DNA of 64,000 nt from JBDTSW01 sp051004675 (GCA_051004675.1 JBPCKC010000025.1:19773-83772), one strand, 5' to 3'. Shown: positions 7,495 to 17,031, counted from the first letter of the stretch. The notes: generated by a model not told the origin, from the letters alone. Program-made: numbers and translations.

Positions 7495-9543
7495 ATGGCG
7501 GCCAACAAATCCTTGCTCGAAGCCCTTCCTGGGATCGTCGCGGCAGGTAAACGACAAGCAGCCCAAGTGATGGAGCAGCTTGAGAGTCGATACCGCGTCT
7601 CGCTGCAGACGCGAGAGTTCGTCGTGCCTTCTAGGGACACTATTCAGGCCGATCTCCTACAGGTAGGAGCCGAGGGAACCAACGAGCCGAACCGCTTAAT
7701 CTATGGCGACAACCTGCTTGCGATGGCGGCGCTGATGGGGGGCACAGACGAGGGCATCAGTCTCAGGGGAAAGCTCGACTTGATCTATATCGATCCGCCC
7801 TTCGATTCGAAGGCAGACTATCGCACCAAAGTCGCCATCCCAGGCGCAACCTTGGAGCAAAAACCAACGGTTATCGAACAGTTCGCCTACTCCGATACCT
7901 GGGCGGATGGCACTGCCTCCTACTTAGCCATGATTACTCCCCGCCTCGTGCTAATGCGGGAGCTTCTTGCCGAGCATGGATCGATCTACGTTCATCTCGA
8001 CTGGCATGTGGCTCACTACGTCAAGATCGTCTTGGATGAAGTCTTCGGGCGCGACGCGTTTCGCAACCAGATCACTTGGCAGAGTGCCTTTTCCCATCCG
8101 AACAATCGCTACTACGGCGCGATCGATCAAACCCTTTTCTTCTACTCCAAGGGCGACGATCCGTTCTTTGAGACTCAGTACGACCCCTACACCGATGACT
8201 ACATCAAGTCGTACTACCGGTACAAAGACCCGGATGGAAGGGTGTTTCTCTCTCGATCAACCACAGCCCCAGGTGCTGGAGGGGCCGTGTACGAGTGGAA
8301 GGGCGTTACTCGTAGTTGGCGATACACGAAGGAGCGTATGGAAGAGCTTGATTCGGAGGGCCGGCTCTTTTACACAAAAAATGGGATGCCTCGCTACAAG
8401 CAGTACCTGGACGATATGCCAGGCACTCCTGCGACGACAATCTGGACGAAAGACACAGTCCCCCCGCTGCTCACCTGGAGCAGCGAGGGTGCAGACCTGA
8501 AATACGCGACTCAGAAACCGGAGGCGCTTCTAGAGCGAATCGTCAGAACAAGCTGTCCTGAAGGCGGCTTGGTAGGTGATTTTTTCGTCGGCTCAGGAAC
8601 GACTGCCGCCGTCGCAGAGCGGCTGGGCCGCCGGTGGGTCGTCTCCGATCTCGGGAAGCCGTCAGTGATGATCACACGAAAGAGACTCATCGATCTCGAT
8701 GCGGAACCCTTTGTGTACCAGGCCATCGGCGATTATCAGGTTGAACAGGCTCGTGCCACCCTCGGGCGGCGCTATCGGGTGGGCGACCTCTCGAAGGTCG
8801 TTCTAAATCTCTATGGGGCCTTGCCGCTCGCGGCCGAGGAAAATCCGAGCAATAACCTGGGGCGGCTAGAAGGGCAGGAGCGAACGCTGGTCTTCGTGGA
8901 TTCGCCGTCGAAGCTCACCACGGCCTCCACGCTACGTCGTGCTCAGCAGTTACGAGACTCGGTGATGGGAGGCTTTGGCAAGGTCGTCGTCCTGGGGTGG
9001 AATTTCGCGGCCAGCATTGGCCAAGATGTTGCCGCGATGAATGACGAGCATCTCGAGGTGCTCGTCATTCCCCCTGATCTACTTGACCGACTCAAAAAGA
9101 AGGGGTCGCTCGAGAAGCTTGCGGCGGACGGCGTGCGGTTTTCGTCCCTGCAGTACCTGCAGGTACATTCGGTGAAACGGGTGACGGTCGGCTCCGATGA
9201 GCAATTGCGCGTGAAGCTCTCGAACTACGTGTTGCTCTCTCCCGATGCGATCAATCTAGACGCATCGAACCGCAAGCTCCTCCAAAACGTCATGAACGCA
9301 GAGCCGCTCGCTCTGATCGAATATTGGGCGGTCGACCCCGACTACACCGGGGGAGTCTTTCGATCTGTATGGCAGGACTACCGTGGCAACACCGATAACG
9401 ACGATGACCCACTCCGAGTAGTGACGGAAGCCACGCTGACCCTGCCTCTGAAGACTGAGCCACGAAGGGTCTGCGTCCGGGCTGTCGACGTGTTCGGGCT
9501 GGAATCCGAGGTGGTGGTGGAGGGTGTCGAGGTAGGCGCGTGA
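7495..9543 (+). CDS. mod: Type III restriction-modification methyltransferase subunit (Mod)
   Basis: 682 residues. It transfers a methyl group from SAM to adenine N6 in the recognition site and forms the specificity part of a Mod-Res complex. Motif IV is DPPF in LIYIDPPFDSKADY near residue 100. The SAM-binding FxGxG motif is GDFFVGSGTTAAV near 361-373. This permuted order (catalytic motif first) is the beta class usual for type III Mod. The region between holds the target-recognition part, and a C-terminal 300-residue region follows. A TAGTCT -10 at 7483-7488 ends 6 nt before the ATG. It overlaps res by 4 nt (GTGA). Base composition is lower in GC than the flanking chromosome. Confidence 0.9.
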   Translation: MAANKSLLEALPGIVAAGKRQAAQVMEQLESRYRVSLQTREFVVPSRDTIQADLLQVGAEGTNEPNRLIYGDNLLAMAALMGGTDEGISLRGKLDLIYIDPPFDSKADYRTKVAIPGATLEQKPTVIEQFAYSDTWADGTASYLAMITPRLVLMRELLAEHGSIYVHLDWHVAHYVKIVLDEVFGRDAFRNQITWQSAFSHPNNRYYGAIDQTLFFYSKGDDPFFETQYDPYTDDYIKSYYRYKDPDGRVFLSRSTTAPGAGGAVYEWKGVTRSWRYTKERMEELDSEGRLFYTKNGMPRYKQYLDDMPGTPATTIWTKDTVPPLLTWSSEGADLKYATQKPEALLERIVRTSCPEGGLVGDFFVGSGTTAAVAERLGRRWVVSDLGKPSVMITRKRLIDLDAEPFVYQAIGDYQVEQARATLGRRYRVGDLSKVVLNLYGALPLAAEENPSNNLGRLEGQERTLVFVDSPSKLTTASTLRRAQQLRDSVMGGFGKVVVLGWNFAASIGQDVAAMNDEHLEVLVIPPDLLDRLKKKGSLEKLAADGVRFSSLQYLQVHSVKRVTVGSDEQLRVKLSNYVLLSPDAINLDASNRKLLQNVMNAEPLALIEYWAVDPDYTGGVFRSVWQDYRGNTDNDDDPLRVVTEATLTLPLKTEPRRVCVRAVDVFGLESEVVVEGVEVGA

Positions 9544-12458
9544 AGGTCGATCCTTACCCCCTGGCGACTGCCCTTGATCGGCTACTGAGCGACGTGGACG
9601 ATGCTCTGTGGGCCGGGAAGCCGAACGAGCTTACGGCCGATCTTTCGCCTACGACCCGGGAGCTCTTGACCTTCTGGTTTCAGGAAGATTTTTGCGACTT
9701 GCGGCCGCTGAACTTTCACGAAGGGCAGCGCAGGGCGATCCTGGCAATTATTTACGCCCACGAGACAATTCGTGCCCCGAATTTACGCAAGCTGTATGAA
9801 GCGTTAGCGCCAGACGCGCTGCTCGGAGGCGGTTTAGGGACTGATCTCAATAGCCCGATTCATGGCCACCCCAAGTACGCATGCAAGATGGCGACTGGCA
9901 CCGGAAAGACCTGGGTGCTGAATGCCTTGTTGATCTGGCAGTTCCTGAACAAGCGGGCTTCGCCTAGTGACGGTCGCTTCACCGACAACTTCCTGCTTGT
10001 CGCGCCGGGTCTAATCGTTTACGACCGCCTCCTGGACTCTTTCATGGGGAAGGAGCGAGATGGTGTCCGTAGCTTCGATACATCGGATATTTTTCAGGCC
10101 CAGGACTTATTTCTCCCCGACACCTATAGAGATGCGGTGTTCGGGTTTCTTCAGAGCTCGGTCGTAACCAAAACCGAAATCGGCGCGAAGGTCACAGGCG
10201 GGGGCCTCGTCGCTATCACTAATTGGCATTTGCTGGCCGGCCAGGAGGATCCTGACTTTCTTGATGACTCAGACGTCGATGCGCCAGCGTCAGAGATTGA
10301 TCCGAAAGTAGCGGTTGAGAACGTATTTCCAGTAACTCCCGGCACAACGACAGGTAACGCCTTAGAACGCTTGGATCGCCACTTTCTTCGCGGCGGCCCC
10401 CTTCAGTCACTGATAGATCTCCCTGACTTGGTGGTTTTTAACGACGAGGCGCATCACATCCACGAGGTCAAGAAGGGCGGTCAAGTCACAGAGGTTGAGT
10501 GGCAGAAGAGCCTCACTGTGATCGCGGAACCGAAGAGCAGCCGTTTTGTGCAGGTCGACTTCTCTGCGACCCCCTTCAATCAAATAGGTAAGGGAAAGAA
10601 GAAGACGCGGGCCTACTTTCCGCACATCGTTTCCGACTTCGACCTTACGCGGGCGATGGGTTCGGGTCTTGTGAAGGCCCTGGCGCTTGACAAACGCAAG
10701 GAGATTGCCTCACTGCCGCTCGACTTTCGCGCTGAGCGGGATGCCCAAGGGCGCGTGATCGGGCTGTCAGACGGGCAACGAGTAATGCTCCGCGCAGGTC
10801 TCACCAAGTTGCAGAAGCTTGAGACGAGTTTTCAGGGATTCGATCAATCGAAGCATCCAAAACTTTTGGTGGTCTGTGAAGACACTGGGGTCACGGGGTT
10901 CGTCGTCGAGTTCCTGAAGACCGCAGGACTGGCCGCGGATGATGTTCTGGCGATCGATTCAAACCGGAAAGGAGAGATGACGAAGGCTGAATGGGAGACC
11001 ACCCGTGAGCGCCTATTTGACGTGGATCGACACTCCCAACCGAGAGTAATTGTGTCCGTGCTGATGCTTCGAGAGGGTTTTGACGTCAACAACATCTGCG
11101 TCATCGTGCCTCTCCGCTCGAGTAAGGCACAGATCCTGTTGGAGCAGACTATTGGGCGCGGATTGCGACTGATGTGGCGGGGGGATGAAGAGATTGAAGA
11201 GGCTAAGCGAGAGACAAGGGAGAGATTCAAAAAGAAGCTGGAGCCCAATAACTTTTTCGATGTTCTCTTCGTCGTCGAGCATCCGGCGTTTGCCGAGTTT
11301 TACGACGAATTGATGGCAGGGGGCCTAGCAGGCGAAGTTGGAGAGGACTCAGGCGAAAGTGCAACGGGCGATGTCGAGAGCGTGGGTCTGAAGCCCGGGT
11401 TTGAAGAGTACGATTTCGCTATACCCTTCGTGGTTCGTGGGCTGGAGGAGGAGCTGATTGCTCCGACGATTGACCCGCTGACGCTTCCTCCAAGCAGTTA
11501 TGACCTGGAGTGGCTGCTCAAACAGATTGGAAGGGGCGATCAGTTCGTCTCCGAGGATGCTCAGACCGGGACACAGTACGGGGACTACCGAGTCGACAGC
11601 GGAGTCATGACAGCTACAGGCTTCAATGATTACCTGAGTCGAATGACTCGGCGCATTTCTGAGGCGCTCCACACCGGCATTACGAAGAGTGCGAAGACCT
11701 ACCACGAGGGAAGCCGATTCCCGCACCTCCAGGTGCATTTGCCGCTCCTCACATCTTGGATTGATGCGTATATCCGCGAAAGATTGTTCGGAGTGCCGTT
11801 CAACCCACTTGAGAATGAGAACTGGCGGATTTTGCTGCTTGATGACGTCGCGCACCACATTGCCGGTTCTTTTGCGACTGCGCTTGTAGAAGCTGAAGGG
11901 AACGCCCAAATTGGCGATCCGGAGGTTCTATACAGATCGCTTTCAGAGGTCGAGACCATCAACGTTCGGGCCAGTAGTTGTCTTGAGGTGGCGAAAGCCA
12001 TCTACCCCAGGTTGCCCGTTCCAAAGTTTGCCGGCGGCCTCGAGCGTGTGTTTATGGAGTGGGCGGACAGCGATACGCAGGTATTAGCGTTCACCAAGAT
12101 TCACGAATACAAGCATTCGTTTCTGCAGCGCCGCTATCTCAAGGCAGACGGGATGCCTGCGATGTACTCACCGGACTTTCTTTTGAGGACGAAGGGAAAC
12201 GTCTATCTCATCGAGACGAAGGCTCAGCGGGACATGACCAACGAGAACGTCATTCGAAAGCAACGAGCAGCGATCGCTTGGTGCGACCAGATCAACGAGC
12301 TCGAGCCCGAGGAGCGAGAGGGCCGGGACTGGCACTACGTGCTGCTCGGTGAGCAGTCGGTGAGGGAGTGGAAGCAGAAGAACGCCCGCGTCTCCGAGCT
12401 GTTGGAGTACGCACGCCTTCGAAGAAAGGTCAAGCCGACCCAGGAAAAGATGCTCTAG
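9540..12458 (+). CDS. res: Type III restriction endonuclease / helicase subunit (Res)
   Basis: 972 residues. Superfamily 2 helicase motifs are Walker A GTGKTW near residue 118, DEAHH near 300, DFSATPFNQ near 340 and QTIGRGLR near 537. The C-terminal nuclease has PDFLL near 877 and ETKAQ near 891, matching PD-(D/E)xK. Res translocates ATP-dependently and cuts DNA about 25 bp from sites unmodified by Mod. GTG 9540 overlaps the mod stop by 4 nt, as expected for a stoichiometric complex. No truncation is seen, so the system looks intact. The 78 bp after the gene show nothing, and GC rises again within the last 250 bp of the gene. Confidence 0.9.
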   Translation: MKVDPYPLATALDRLLSDVDDALWAGKPNELTADLSPTTRELLTFWFQEDFCDLRPLNFHEGQRRAILAIIYAHETIRAPNLRKLYEALAPDALLGGGLGTDLNSPIHGHPKYACKMATGTGKTWVLNALLIWQFLNKRASPSDGRFTDNFLLVAPGLIVYDRLLDSFMGKERDGVRSFDTSDIFQAQDLFLPDTYRDAVFGFLQSSVVTKTEIGAKVTGGGLVAITNWHLLAGQEDPDFLDDSDVDAPASEIDPKVAVENVFPVTPGTTTGNALERLDRHFLRGGPLQSLIDLPDLVVFNDEAHHIHEVKKGGQVTEVEWQKSLTVIAEPKSSRFVQVDFSATPFNQIGKGKKKTRAYFPHIVSDFDLTRAMGSGLVKALALDKRKEIASLPLDFRAERDAQGRVIGLSDGQRVMLRAGLTKLQKLETSFQGFDQSKHPKLLVVCEDTGVTGFVVEFLKTAGLAADDVLAIDSNRKGEMTKAEWETTRERLFDVDRHSQPRVIVSVLMLREGFDVNNICVIVPLRSSKAQILLEQTIGRGLRLMWRGDEEIEEAKRETRERFKKKLEPNNFFDVLFVVEHPAFAEFYDELMAGGLAGEVGEDSGESATGDVESVGLKPGFEEYDFAIPFVVRGLEEELIAPTIDPLTLPPSSYDLEWLLKQIGRGDQFVSEDAQTGTQYGDYRVDSGVMTATGFNDYLSRMTRRISEALHTGITKSAKTYHEGSRFPHLQVHLPLLTSWIDAYIRERLFGVPFNPLENENWRILLLDDVAHHIAGSFATALVEAEGNAQIGDPEVLYRSLSEVETINVRASSCLEVAKAIYPRLPVPKFAGGLERVFMEWADSDTQVLAFTKIHEYKHSFLQRRYLKADGMPAMYSPDFLLRTKGNVYLIETKAQRDMTNENVIRKQRAAIAWCDQINELEPEEREGRDWHYVLLGEQSVREWKQKNARVSELLEYARLRRKVKPTQEKML

Positions 12459-12536
12459 GGCCTGTCGAAGGCGGAGAGCCTAACTGGCTTGCCTGGCCGG
12501 CTCGCGGCGGCGCTCTGTAAAGCAAGGAACCGTCCC

Positions 12537-13019
12537 TTACAACTCGTACTTCGCCATGTCGGCGTCGAGGCGCTCGCGGCCTGCGGCGTCCGGGGGCACT
12601 GAGCCGGCAGCAGACGGCTCGGCGGAGCCGTTTTTCGCTCGCCACCTGCGCAGCGCGATGCCGATCGTCAAGGCGGCTGTGAGGAACGCCGCGATCGGGA
12701 CGACCCAGGCGACGAGGTCGAAGCCCTCGTCGCCGGGGACCGCCAGCACGTTGTCGCCGTACTCGACCACCAGCGCGTCCTTGATCTCGTCCTTCGTCTT
12801 GCCCTCGGCGATCAGCTCGCGGATGAAGTCGCGCTCGGCTTCGGCCTGGGGCGCCTCGAGCGCCAGCTCCAGCGGCACCCCGCACACCGTGCACATCACC
12901 TCGTCGGAGATGTCGGCGAGGTTGGTCTGCGGCTCCGGCGTCTGGCCCACGGCCGCGCCAGGCGCGGCGATCAGGATCGAGGCGGTGGCGAGGGCGAACA
13001 GCAGCAGCCGGCGCATCAT
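12537..13019 (-). CDS. ccmH: Cytochrome c biogenesis protein CcmH-like
   Basis: 160 residues. Signal peptide MMRRLLLFALATASILIAAP, then the redox motif VMCTVCGVP (CxxC near residue 44), the helical ERDFIRELIAEGKTKDEIKDA segment, VVEYGDNVLAVP, and a C-terminal membrane helix (LVAWVVPIAAFLTAALTIGI). This is the CcmH/CycL fold, which reduces apocytochrome haem-binding cysteines on the outer face of the membrane during System I maturation. The start overlaps the ccmG stop by 4 nt (ATGA). The first motif residue Met replaces the usual Arg of LRCxxC. Confidence 0.85.
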   Translation of the reverse strand: MMRRLLLFALATASILIAAPGAAVGQTPEPQTNLADISDEVMCTVCGVPLELALEAPQAEAERDFIRELIAEGKTKDEIKDALVVEYGDNVLAVPGDEGFDLVAWVVPIAAFLTAALTIGIALRRWRAKNGSAEPSAAGSVPPDAAGRERLDADMAKYEL

Positions 13020-13540
13020 GCGTCGCCTCGGATGAGAGGCTCGATCTGGCGGGTGAGGATCTCCTCCGTCACCGCTCCCGGGACGTGGAAGGCCACGTTG
13101 CCGTCGGGGTCGACGAGCACGGTCTCGGGGACGCCGGTTGCGCCGAGCTCGTTCGCGTACTCGCCGGATCCGTCGTGGAGCTGCTCGTAGGTGAGGCCGA
13201 ACTCCGCAACGAACTCCAAAGCGTCGTCGGTGTTGTCCTGGGTGTCGATGCCGACGACCCTGACCTCTCCCTCGTTGCGCTCGGCGAAGTCCTGGAGCGC
13301 CGGCGCCTCGTCGCGGCAGGGAACACACCACGAGGCCCACACGTTCGCGAGCACCCACTCGCCCTCGTAGTCGGCGAGGCTTGCGGTGCCGGACGCCGTC
13401 GGGTCGAGGAACGGCAGCTCGCCCGCGGCAGGCGGCTCGCCGACCGTGATCCCGCCCTCGCCCTTCGCCGCGAGGCCGAAGCCCAGCAGGGCGATCAGGG
13501 CCAGGGCCCCCATGACGATCGCGAAGGCGCGTGCGCTCAC
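13016..13540 (-). CDS. ccmG: Thiol:disulfide interchange protein (CcmG/DsbE/TlpA family)
   Basis: 174 residues with an N-terminal membrane anchor (AIVMGALALIALLGFGLA) and a thioredoxin-like domain. It has WASWCVPCRDEAP (WCxxC near residue 70), GIDTQDN, and the cis-Pro loop GVPETVLVDPDG. It keeps CcmH or apocytochrome cysteines reduced outside the cell membrane. GTG 13540 is preceded 7 nt upstream by TACGCT (13548-13553), so the operon transcript is probably leaderless. It is operonic with ccmH, while the rest of the Ccm genes seen here lie 5 kb away on the other strand. Confidence 0.85.
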   Translation of the reverse strand: MSARAFAIVMGALALIALLGFGLAAKGEGGITVGEPPAAGELPFLDPTASGTASLADYEGEWVLANVWASWCVPCRDEAPALQDFAERNEGEVRVVGIDTQDNTDDALEFVAEFGLTYEQLHDGSGEYANELGATGVPETVLVDPDGNVAFHVPGAVTEEILTRQIEPLIRGDA

Positions 13541-13640
13541 GCGCGCAAGCGTAGAGAGAGCAGAGCCCCGGTCAGTAGGGGAGCTTGTCGATGGCCGAGG
13601 AGGAGTCGTGGCCGTCGTCGCATCGACCCTCGCCAGCCGG

Positions 13641-14042
13641 TCAGGGTGTGAGCCCCGCTTCCTCCATGGCCTCCTCGCGGCTTTCGAAGGCGCGATATCT
13701 GCGGACCTTGCCGGCCTCGAGGTCGTAGACGCCGAAGAACTCGCGCTCGGCGGCGGCGCCGCTCAGCTTGCCGCGGCCGCGCTGGAGGAACACGACAACC
13801 ACCGAGTCGCCGGCGTCGACGAACTCGCGGTGCTCGACCTCGTAGTCGTCCCAGATGCCGAGCCACTCGGTGAAGAACCGCTCGATGCCCTCGTGGCCGT
13901 TGTATACGCCTGCCATCGGCAAGTCGCTCGCCGAAGCGTCCCAGACCACGTCGGGGTGGAAGTGGTTGCGCCAGGCCTCACGGTTGCCGGCCTCGAACAG
14001 CGAGTGGAACTCCTTGACGATGGCGACATTCTCCTGCGACAC
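13641..14042 (-). CDS. NTF2/SnoaL-like protein
   Basis: 133 residues starting MSQENVAIVKEFHSLFEAGN and ending EEAMEEAGLTP. These are the same head and tail tags as the three tandem NTF2-like proteins at 22.9-24.1 kb. The cone-shaped alpha+beta fold is indicated by FHPDVVWDASASD, GHEGIERFFTEW and FVDAGDSVVVVF. Members are cyclases, isomerases or ligand-binding proteins; no function can be fixed. Start GTG 14042 has TAGGGT at 14050-14055, 7 nt upstream, and no Shine-Dalgarno, again suggesting a leaderless mRNA. Confidence 0.75.
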   Translation of the reverse strand: MSQENVAIVKEFHSLFEAGNREAWRNHFHPDVVWDASASDLPMAGVYNGHEGIERFFTEWLGIWDDYEVEHREFVDAGDSVVVVFLQRGRGKLSGAAAEREFFGVYDLEAGKVRRYRAFESREEAMEEAGLTP

Positions 14043-14089
14043 GGATCCGACCCTATCCGTACCCCGCGAGCCGGCACGACGAGCACGCC

Positions 14090-14095
14090 TAGAAT
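14090..14095 (+). promoter_or_regulatory. -10 element of tRNA-Gly(CCC)
   Basis: TAGAAT ends 11 nt before the mature tRNA 5' end, leaving room for a short leader removed by RNase P. The same hexamer precedes rnpB, which supports it as the housekeeping -10 in this genome. Confidence 0.6.
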
Positions 14096-14106
14096 GACGT
14101 CCCCAC

Positions 14107-14179
14107 GCGGACGTAGCTCAGCTGGTAGAGCGCGAGCTTCCCAAGCTCGAGGTCGCGGGTTCGAGACCCGTCGTCCGCT
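14107..14179 (+). tRNA. tRNA-Gly(CCC)
   Basis: Cloverleaf of 73 nt: acceptor GCGGACG/CGTCCGC, D arm GCTC...GAGC, anticodon loop TTCCCAA with anticodon CCC, T arm GCGGG-TTCGAGA-CCCGT, discriminator T. CCA is not encoded. Confidence 0.93.
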
Positions 14180-14236
14180 TATCGGTTGCAAGCGGGTGCG
14201 CAGGATCGGCAGGTATGGCGCGGTGAGGAACTACCT

Positions 14237-16849
14237 CTAGGCGACGACCGTGAACCTTCGCTTCGCGGGTAGCGGATCCGCGTTCCCGGCGGAGTCGAGA
14301 GCCCGGACGCGGAACACGTGGGCGCCGAGGCGGAGGTGGGCGTACTCGTGTGGCGAGGAGCAACTGCTCCAGTCGCCGTCGTCCAGTCGGCATTCGAAGC
14401 CCGCCGCCTGCTCGCCCAGGGCGTCAAAGCGGAAGCGGGCAGTGCGCCGGTGGATCTCACCGCTGGGGCCGCTCACGATGGCGGTGTCGGGCGGCACGGT
14501 GTCGAGGGTGAACTCGAGCTGGGCGGGGGTTGGATCCGTGTGGGCGGTGCTGTCCGTGGCCTGAACGCGGAAGGTGTGGGGACCGTCGAGGAGCTCCTCG
14601 GTGGTGTGCGGGGAGGTGCAGTCCTCGAAGGCCCCGGCGTCGATCGCGCACTGGAAGGTCGAGTTCGACTCGGTGGAGCGGAAGTCGAAGGTGGGCGTTG
14701 GGTCGTTGGTGGGGTCGGGGGGCCCACTGTCGATCACGGTGTTGGGTGCCGTGGTGTCAACGCTGAACTCGTGCTCGGCCGGCGTCGCGTCCAGGTTCTG
14801 AGCCGCGTCCTTGGCGCGCACCCGGAAGGTGTGGGGGCCGTCCGAGAGCGTGGGGGTCGTACGCGGTGAGGTGCAGCTCGCGAACGTGCCGGTGTCGATC
14901 GCGCACTCGAGGGTCGAGTTCACCTCGCTGCTGTGGAAGGTGAAGGTGGGCGTCGGGTCGTCGGTCACCGCCGGCGGTCCACTGTCGATCACGGTGTCGG
15001 GCGCCACGGTGTCCACGGTGAAGGAGCGCTCGGCCGGGGTGGGGTCGGTGTTCGGCGTCCCGTCGGTGTCGATCGCTCGCACGCGGAACGTGTGTGGCCC
15101 GTCGAGAAGCGTCGCCGTGGTGTGCGGGGAGGTGCAGCTCAGATAGGTGCCGGTGTCGATCGCGCAGGCGAAGTTCGACCCCGGCTCCGTGGAGTGGAAC
15201 GCGAAGGTGGGCGTGGGGTCGTTCGTCGGGCCGCTCGCCCCGCTGTCGATCAGCGTGTTGGGCGTCGTGTCGACGGTGAAGCTGCGAGTGGCGGGGGTGG
15301 GATCGGTCTGGGCGGCGCTGTCGATCGCCCGGACGCGGAACGTGTGAGGCCCGTCGAGCAGGCTCGCGGTCGTGCGCGGCGACGTGCAGCTCGAGAAGGC
15401 GCCGGCGTCGATCGCGCACTGGAAGGTCGAGCTCGACTCGGTGGAGTGAAAGCCGAACGTGGGGGTGGAGTCGGAGGTGGTGCCGGTCGGCCCGCTGTCG
15501 ATCACCGTGTCCGGGGGGTTGTCCGTGGCGGCGTGGTAGCGGGCGAGCGCGAACTCGGCGACGCCGGTCGCGGTGGACGATCCGGCCGCCACGATCCTGC
15601 CGTTCGTCTGGATCGCAACGCCGTGGCCGGTGTCATCTCCTCCGAAGCCGGTCGTGACCCTGCCGTCGCCGCCGAAGCTGGTGCTGAGCGCGCCGCTCGT
15701 GGTGTAGCGGGCGAGGGCGAAGTCGTGCGATGAGCCGGGCTGCGTCGAGCCCGCGGCGATGATCCTGTCGTCGGCCTGGATGGCGACCCCGGTCGCCTGG
15801 TTCTCGGCGCCGCCGAAGTCCGTGGTCAGCCTCCCGTCGCCGTCGAAGCCGGTGTCGGGGAACCCGCTGGTGGTGTAGCGGGCGAGGGCGAAGTCCGCGT
15901 TCGCCCCGCTGAAGTCGTCGGCGCTGTCGCCGGCGGCCACGATCTTCCCATCGTCCTGGATGGCGACGTCCAGGATCCGGTCGGAGCGGCCGAAGCCGGT
16001 GTTGACCTTGCCGTCGAAGTTGAAGCTGGCGTCCAGTGACCCGCTGGTCGTATAGCGGGCGAGCGCGAAGTCGAAGTCGAAGTCCCCGTCGGGGTCGGCG
16101 ATGCCGGCGGCCACGATCTTGCCGTCCTCTTGGATCGCCACGGAGGTCGCGGTGTCGTTCGCCCCGTCGAAACCGGTCGTGACCTTGCCATCGCCGCCGA
16201 AGCTCGTGTCCGCCGAGCCACCTGACGTGAAGCGGAAGACGCCGAAGTCGCCCGGGTCGTCGGTTCCGACCAGGGAGTGGTCGCCACCGGCCACGACGAT
16301 CTTGCCATCTGCCTGGATCGCGACGGCTGAGGCCTCCTCGTCGAAGCCGAAGTCGACCGTCCGCTTGCCGTCGCCCGCGAAGCTCGTATCGAGCGTGCCG
16401 TCGGTCTTGTATCGGGCGAGGGCGAGCTCGCTGTCGTCGGCCCCGGTGCTTGGCGGGTAGGTGGTGCCGACCACCACGATCCTGCCGTCGGGCTGGATCG
16501 CGGCGGCGTCCACGATCGCAAGCGGGCCGAAGTCCGTCGTGACCCTGCCGTCGCCGCTGAACGTCGTGTCGAACGACCCGTCCGACTTGTAGCGGGCAAG
16601 GGCGAAGTCGCCGTTGGCGGTGCCGGCGACCACGATCTTGCCGTCCGTTTGGATCTGGACAGCGGTCGCCCTAGCGGGGCTTCCGGCGAACCCGCCGGTC
16701 AATTTGCCGTCGCCGGCGAAGCTCAGGTCGAGGTCCCCGGGATCGGCGGCGTGGGCGCCCGGAGCGTGCGCGGCGGCGAGGTAGGCGAGGATGACAGCGA
16801 ACGCCGTGGCTTTGCTCCTGCGAAAGGACCGAGCGTTGCGCCTCGTCAT
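14237..16849 (-). CDS. Large secreted protein: delta-60 repeats plus Ig-like repeats
   Basis: 870 residues. A signal peptide (about 1-35, AVILAYLAAAHAPGAHA) is followed by seven delta-60 type repeats (about 36-435). Each has a TDGTLDTSFAGDGK-type start and a VAIQ.DGKIVAAG strand, the pattern of a beta-propeller. Five repeats of about 85 residues follow, of the form TVIDSGPP..NDPTPTF with FxCAID...CTSP and DGPHTFRVRA..D, an Ig-like fold with a conserved Cys pair. Likely an extracellular or surface-attached protein with adhesion or binding roles; no sorting signal is visible at the C-terminus. Start ATG 16849 has GAAAGG upstream. Confidence 0.8.
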   Translation of the reverse strand: MTRRNARSFRRSKATAFAVILAYLAAAHAPGAHAADPGDLDLSFAGDGKLTGGFAGSPARATAVQIQTDGKIVVAGTANGDFALARYKSDGSFDTTFSGDGRVTTDFGPLAIVDAAAIQPDGRIVVVGTTYPPSTGADDSELALARYKTDGTLDTSFAGDGKRTVDFGFDEEASAVAIQADGKIVVAGGDHSLVGTDDPGDFGVFRFTSGGSADTSFGGDGKVTTGFDGANDTATSVAIQEDGKIVAAGIADPDGDFDFDFALARYTTSGSLDASFNFDGKVNTGFGRSDRILDVAIQDDGKIVAAGDSADDFSGANADFALARYTTSGFPDTGFDGDGRLTTDFGGAENQATGVAIQADDRIIAAGSTQPGSSHDFALARYTTSGALSTSFGGDGRVTTGFGGDDTGHGVAIQTNGRIVAAGSSTATGVAEFALARYHAATDNPPDTVIDSGPTGTTSDSTPTFGFHSTESSSTFQCAIDAGAFSSCTSPRTTASLLDGPHTFRVRAIDSAAQTDPTPATRSFTVDTTPNTLIDSGASGPTNDPTPTFAFHSTEPGSNFACAIDTGTYLSCTSPHTTATLLDGPHTFRVRAIDTDGTPNTDPTPAERSFTVDTVAPDTVIDSGPPAVTDDPTPTFTFHSSEVNSTLECAIDTGTFASCTSPRTTPTLSDGPHTFRVRAKDAAQNLDATPAEHEFSVDTTAPNTVIDSGPPDPTNDPTPTFDFRSTESNSTFQCAIDAGAFEDCTSPHTTEELLDGPHTFRVQATDSTAHTDPTPAQLEFTLDTVPPDTAIVSGPSGEIHRRTARFRFDALGEQAAGFECRLDDGDWSSCSSPHEYAHLRLGAHVFRVRALDSAGNADPLPAKRRFTVVA

Positions 16850-17012
16850 GGACCTTTCTCGCTCCTCGCTCCGGTTCGATGCGGCGGTGCCCCCGGCCGC
16901 CGCGACGGATTCGATGGTACACCGGCACGGTGGGGCCTACAACGCCAAGCGCCAGGGCCGCGACCGCACCACCGCCGCAGCCTGAACCGCGGCGGATCGC
17001 GCTGCGCACCCT

Positions 17013-17031
17013 GGGGTCAGATGACGACCCC
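17013..17031. repeat. GGGGTC/GACCCC inverted repeat in a gene-poor gap
   Basis: GGGGTCAGATGACGACCCC has 6-bp arms and belongs to the same sequence type as the elements inside the carboxyltransferase gene at 39.3 kb. The 280-bp gap 16850-17129 around it holds no gene I can support. A 63-codon plus-strand frame ending near 17070 looks partly protein-like but has no convincing start. Confidence 0.4.

Noticed and set aside
13554..13640. Frame after the NTF2-like stop on minus, ending CDDGHDSSSAIDKLPY
   Set aside because: It is in the same frame just after a stop codon, but has no start codon and no evidence of readthrough.
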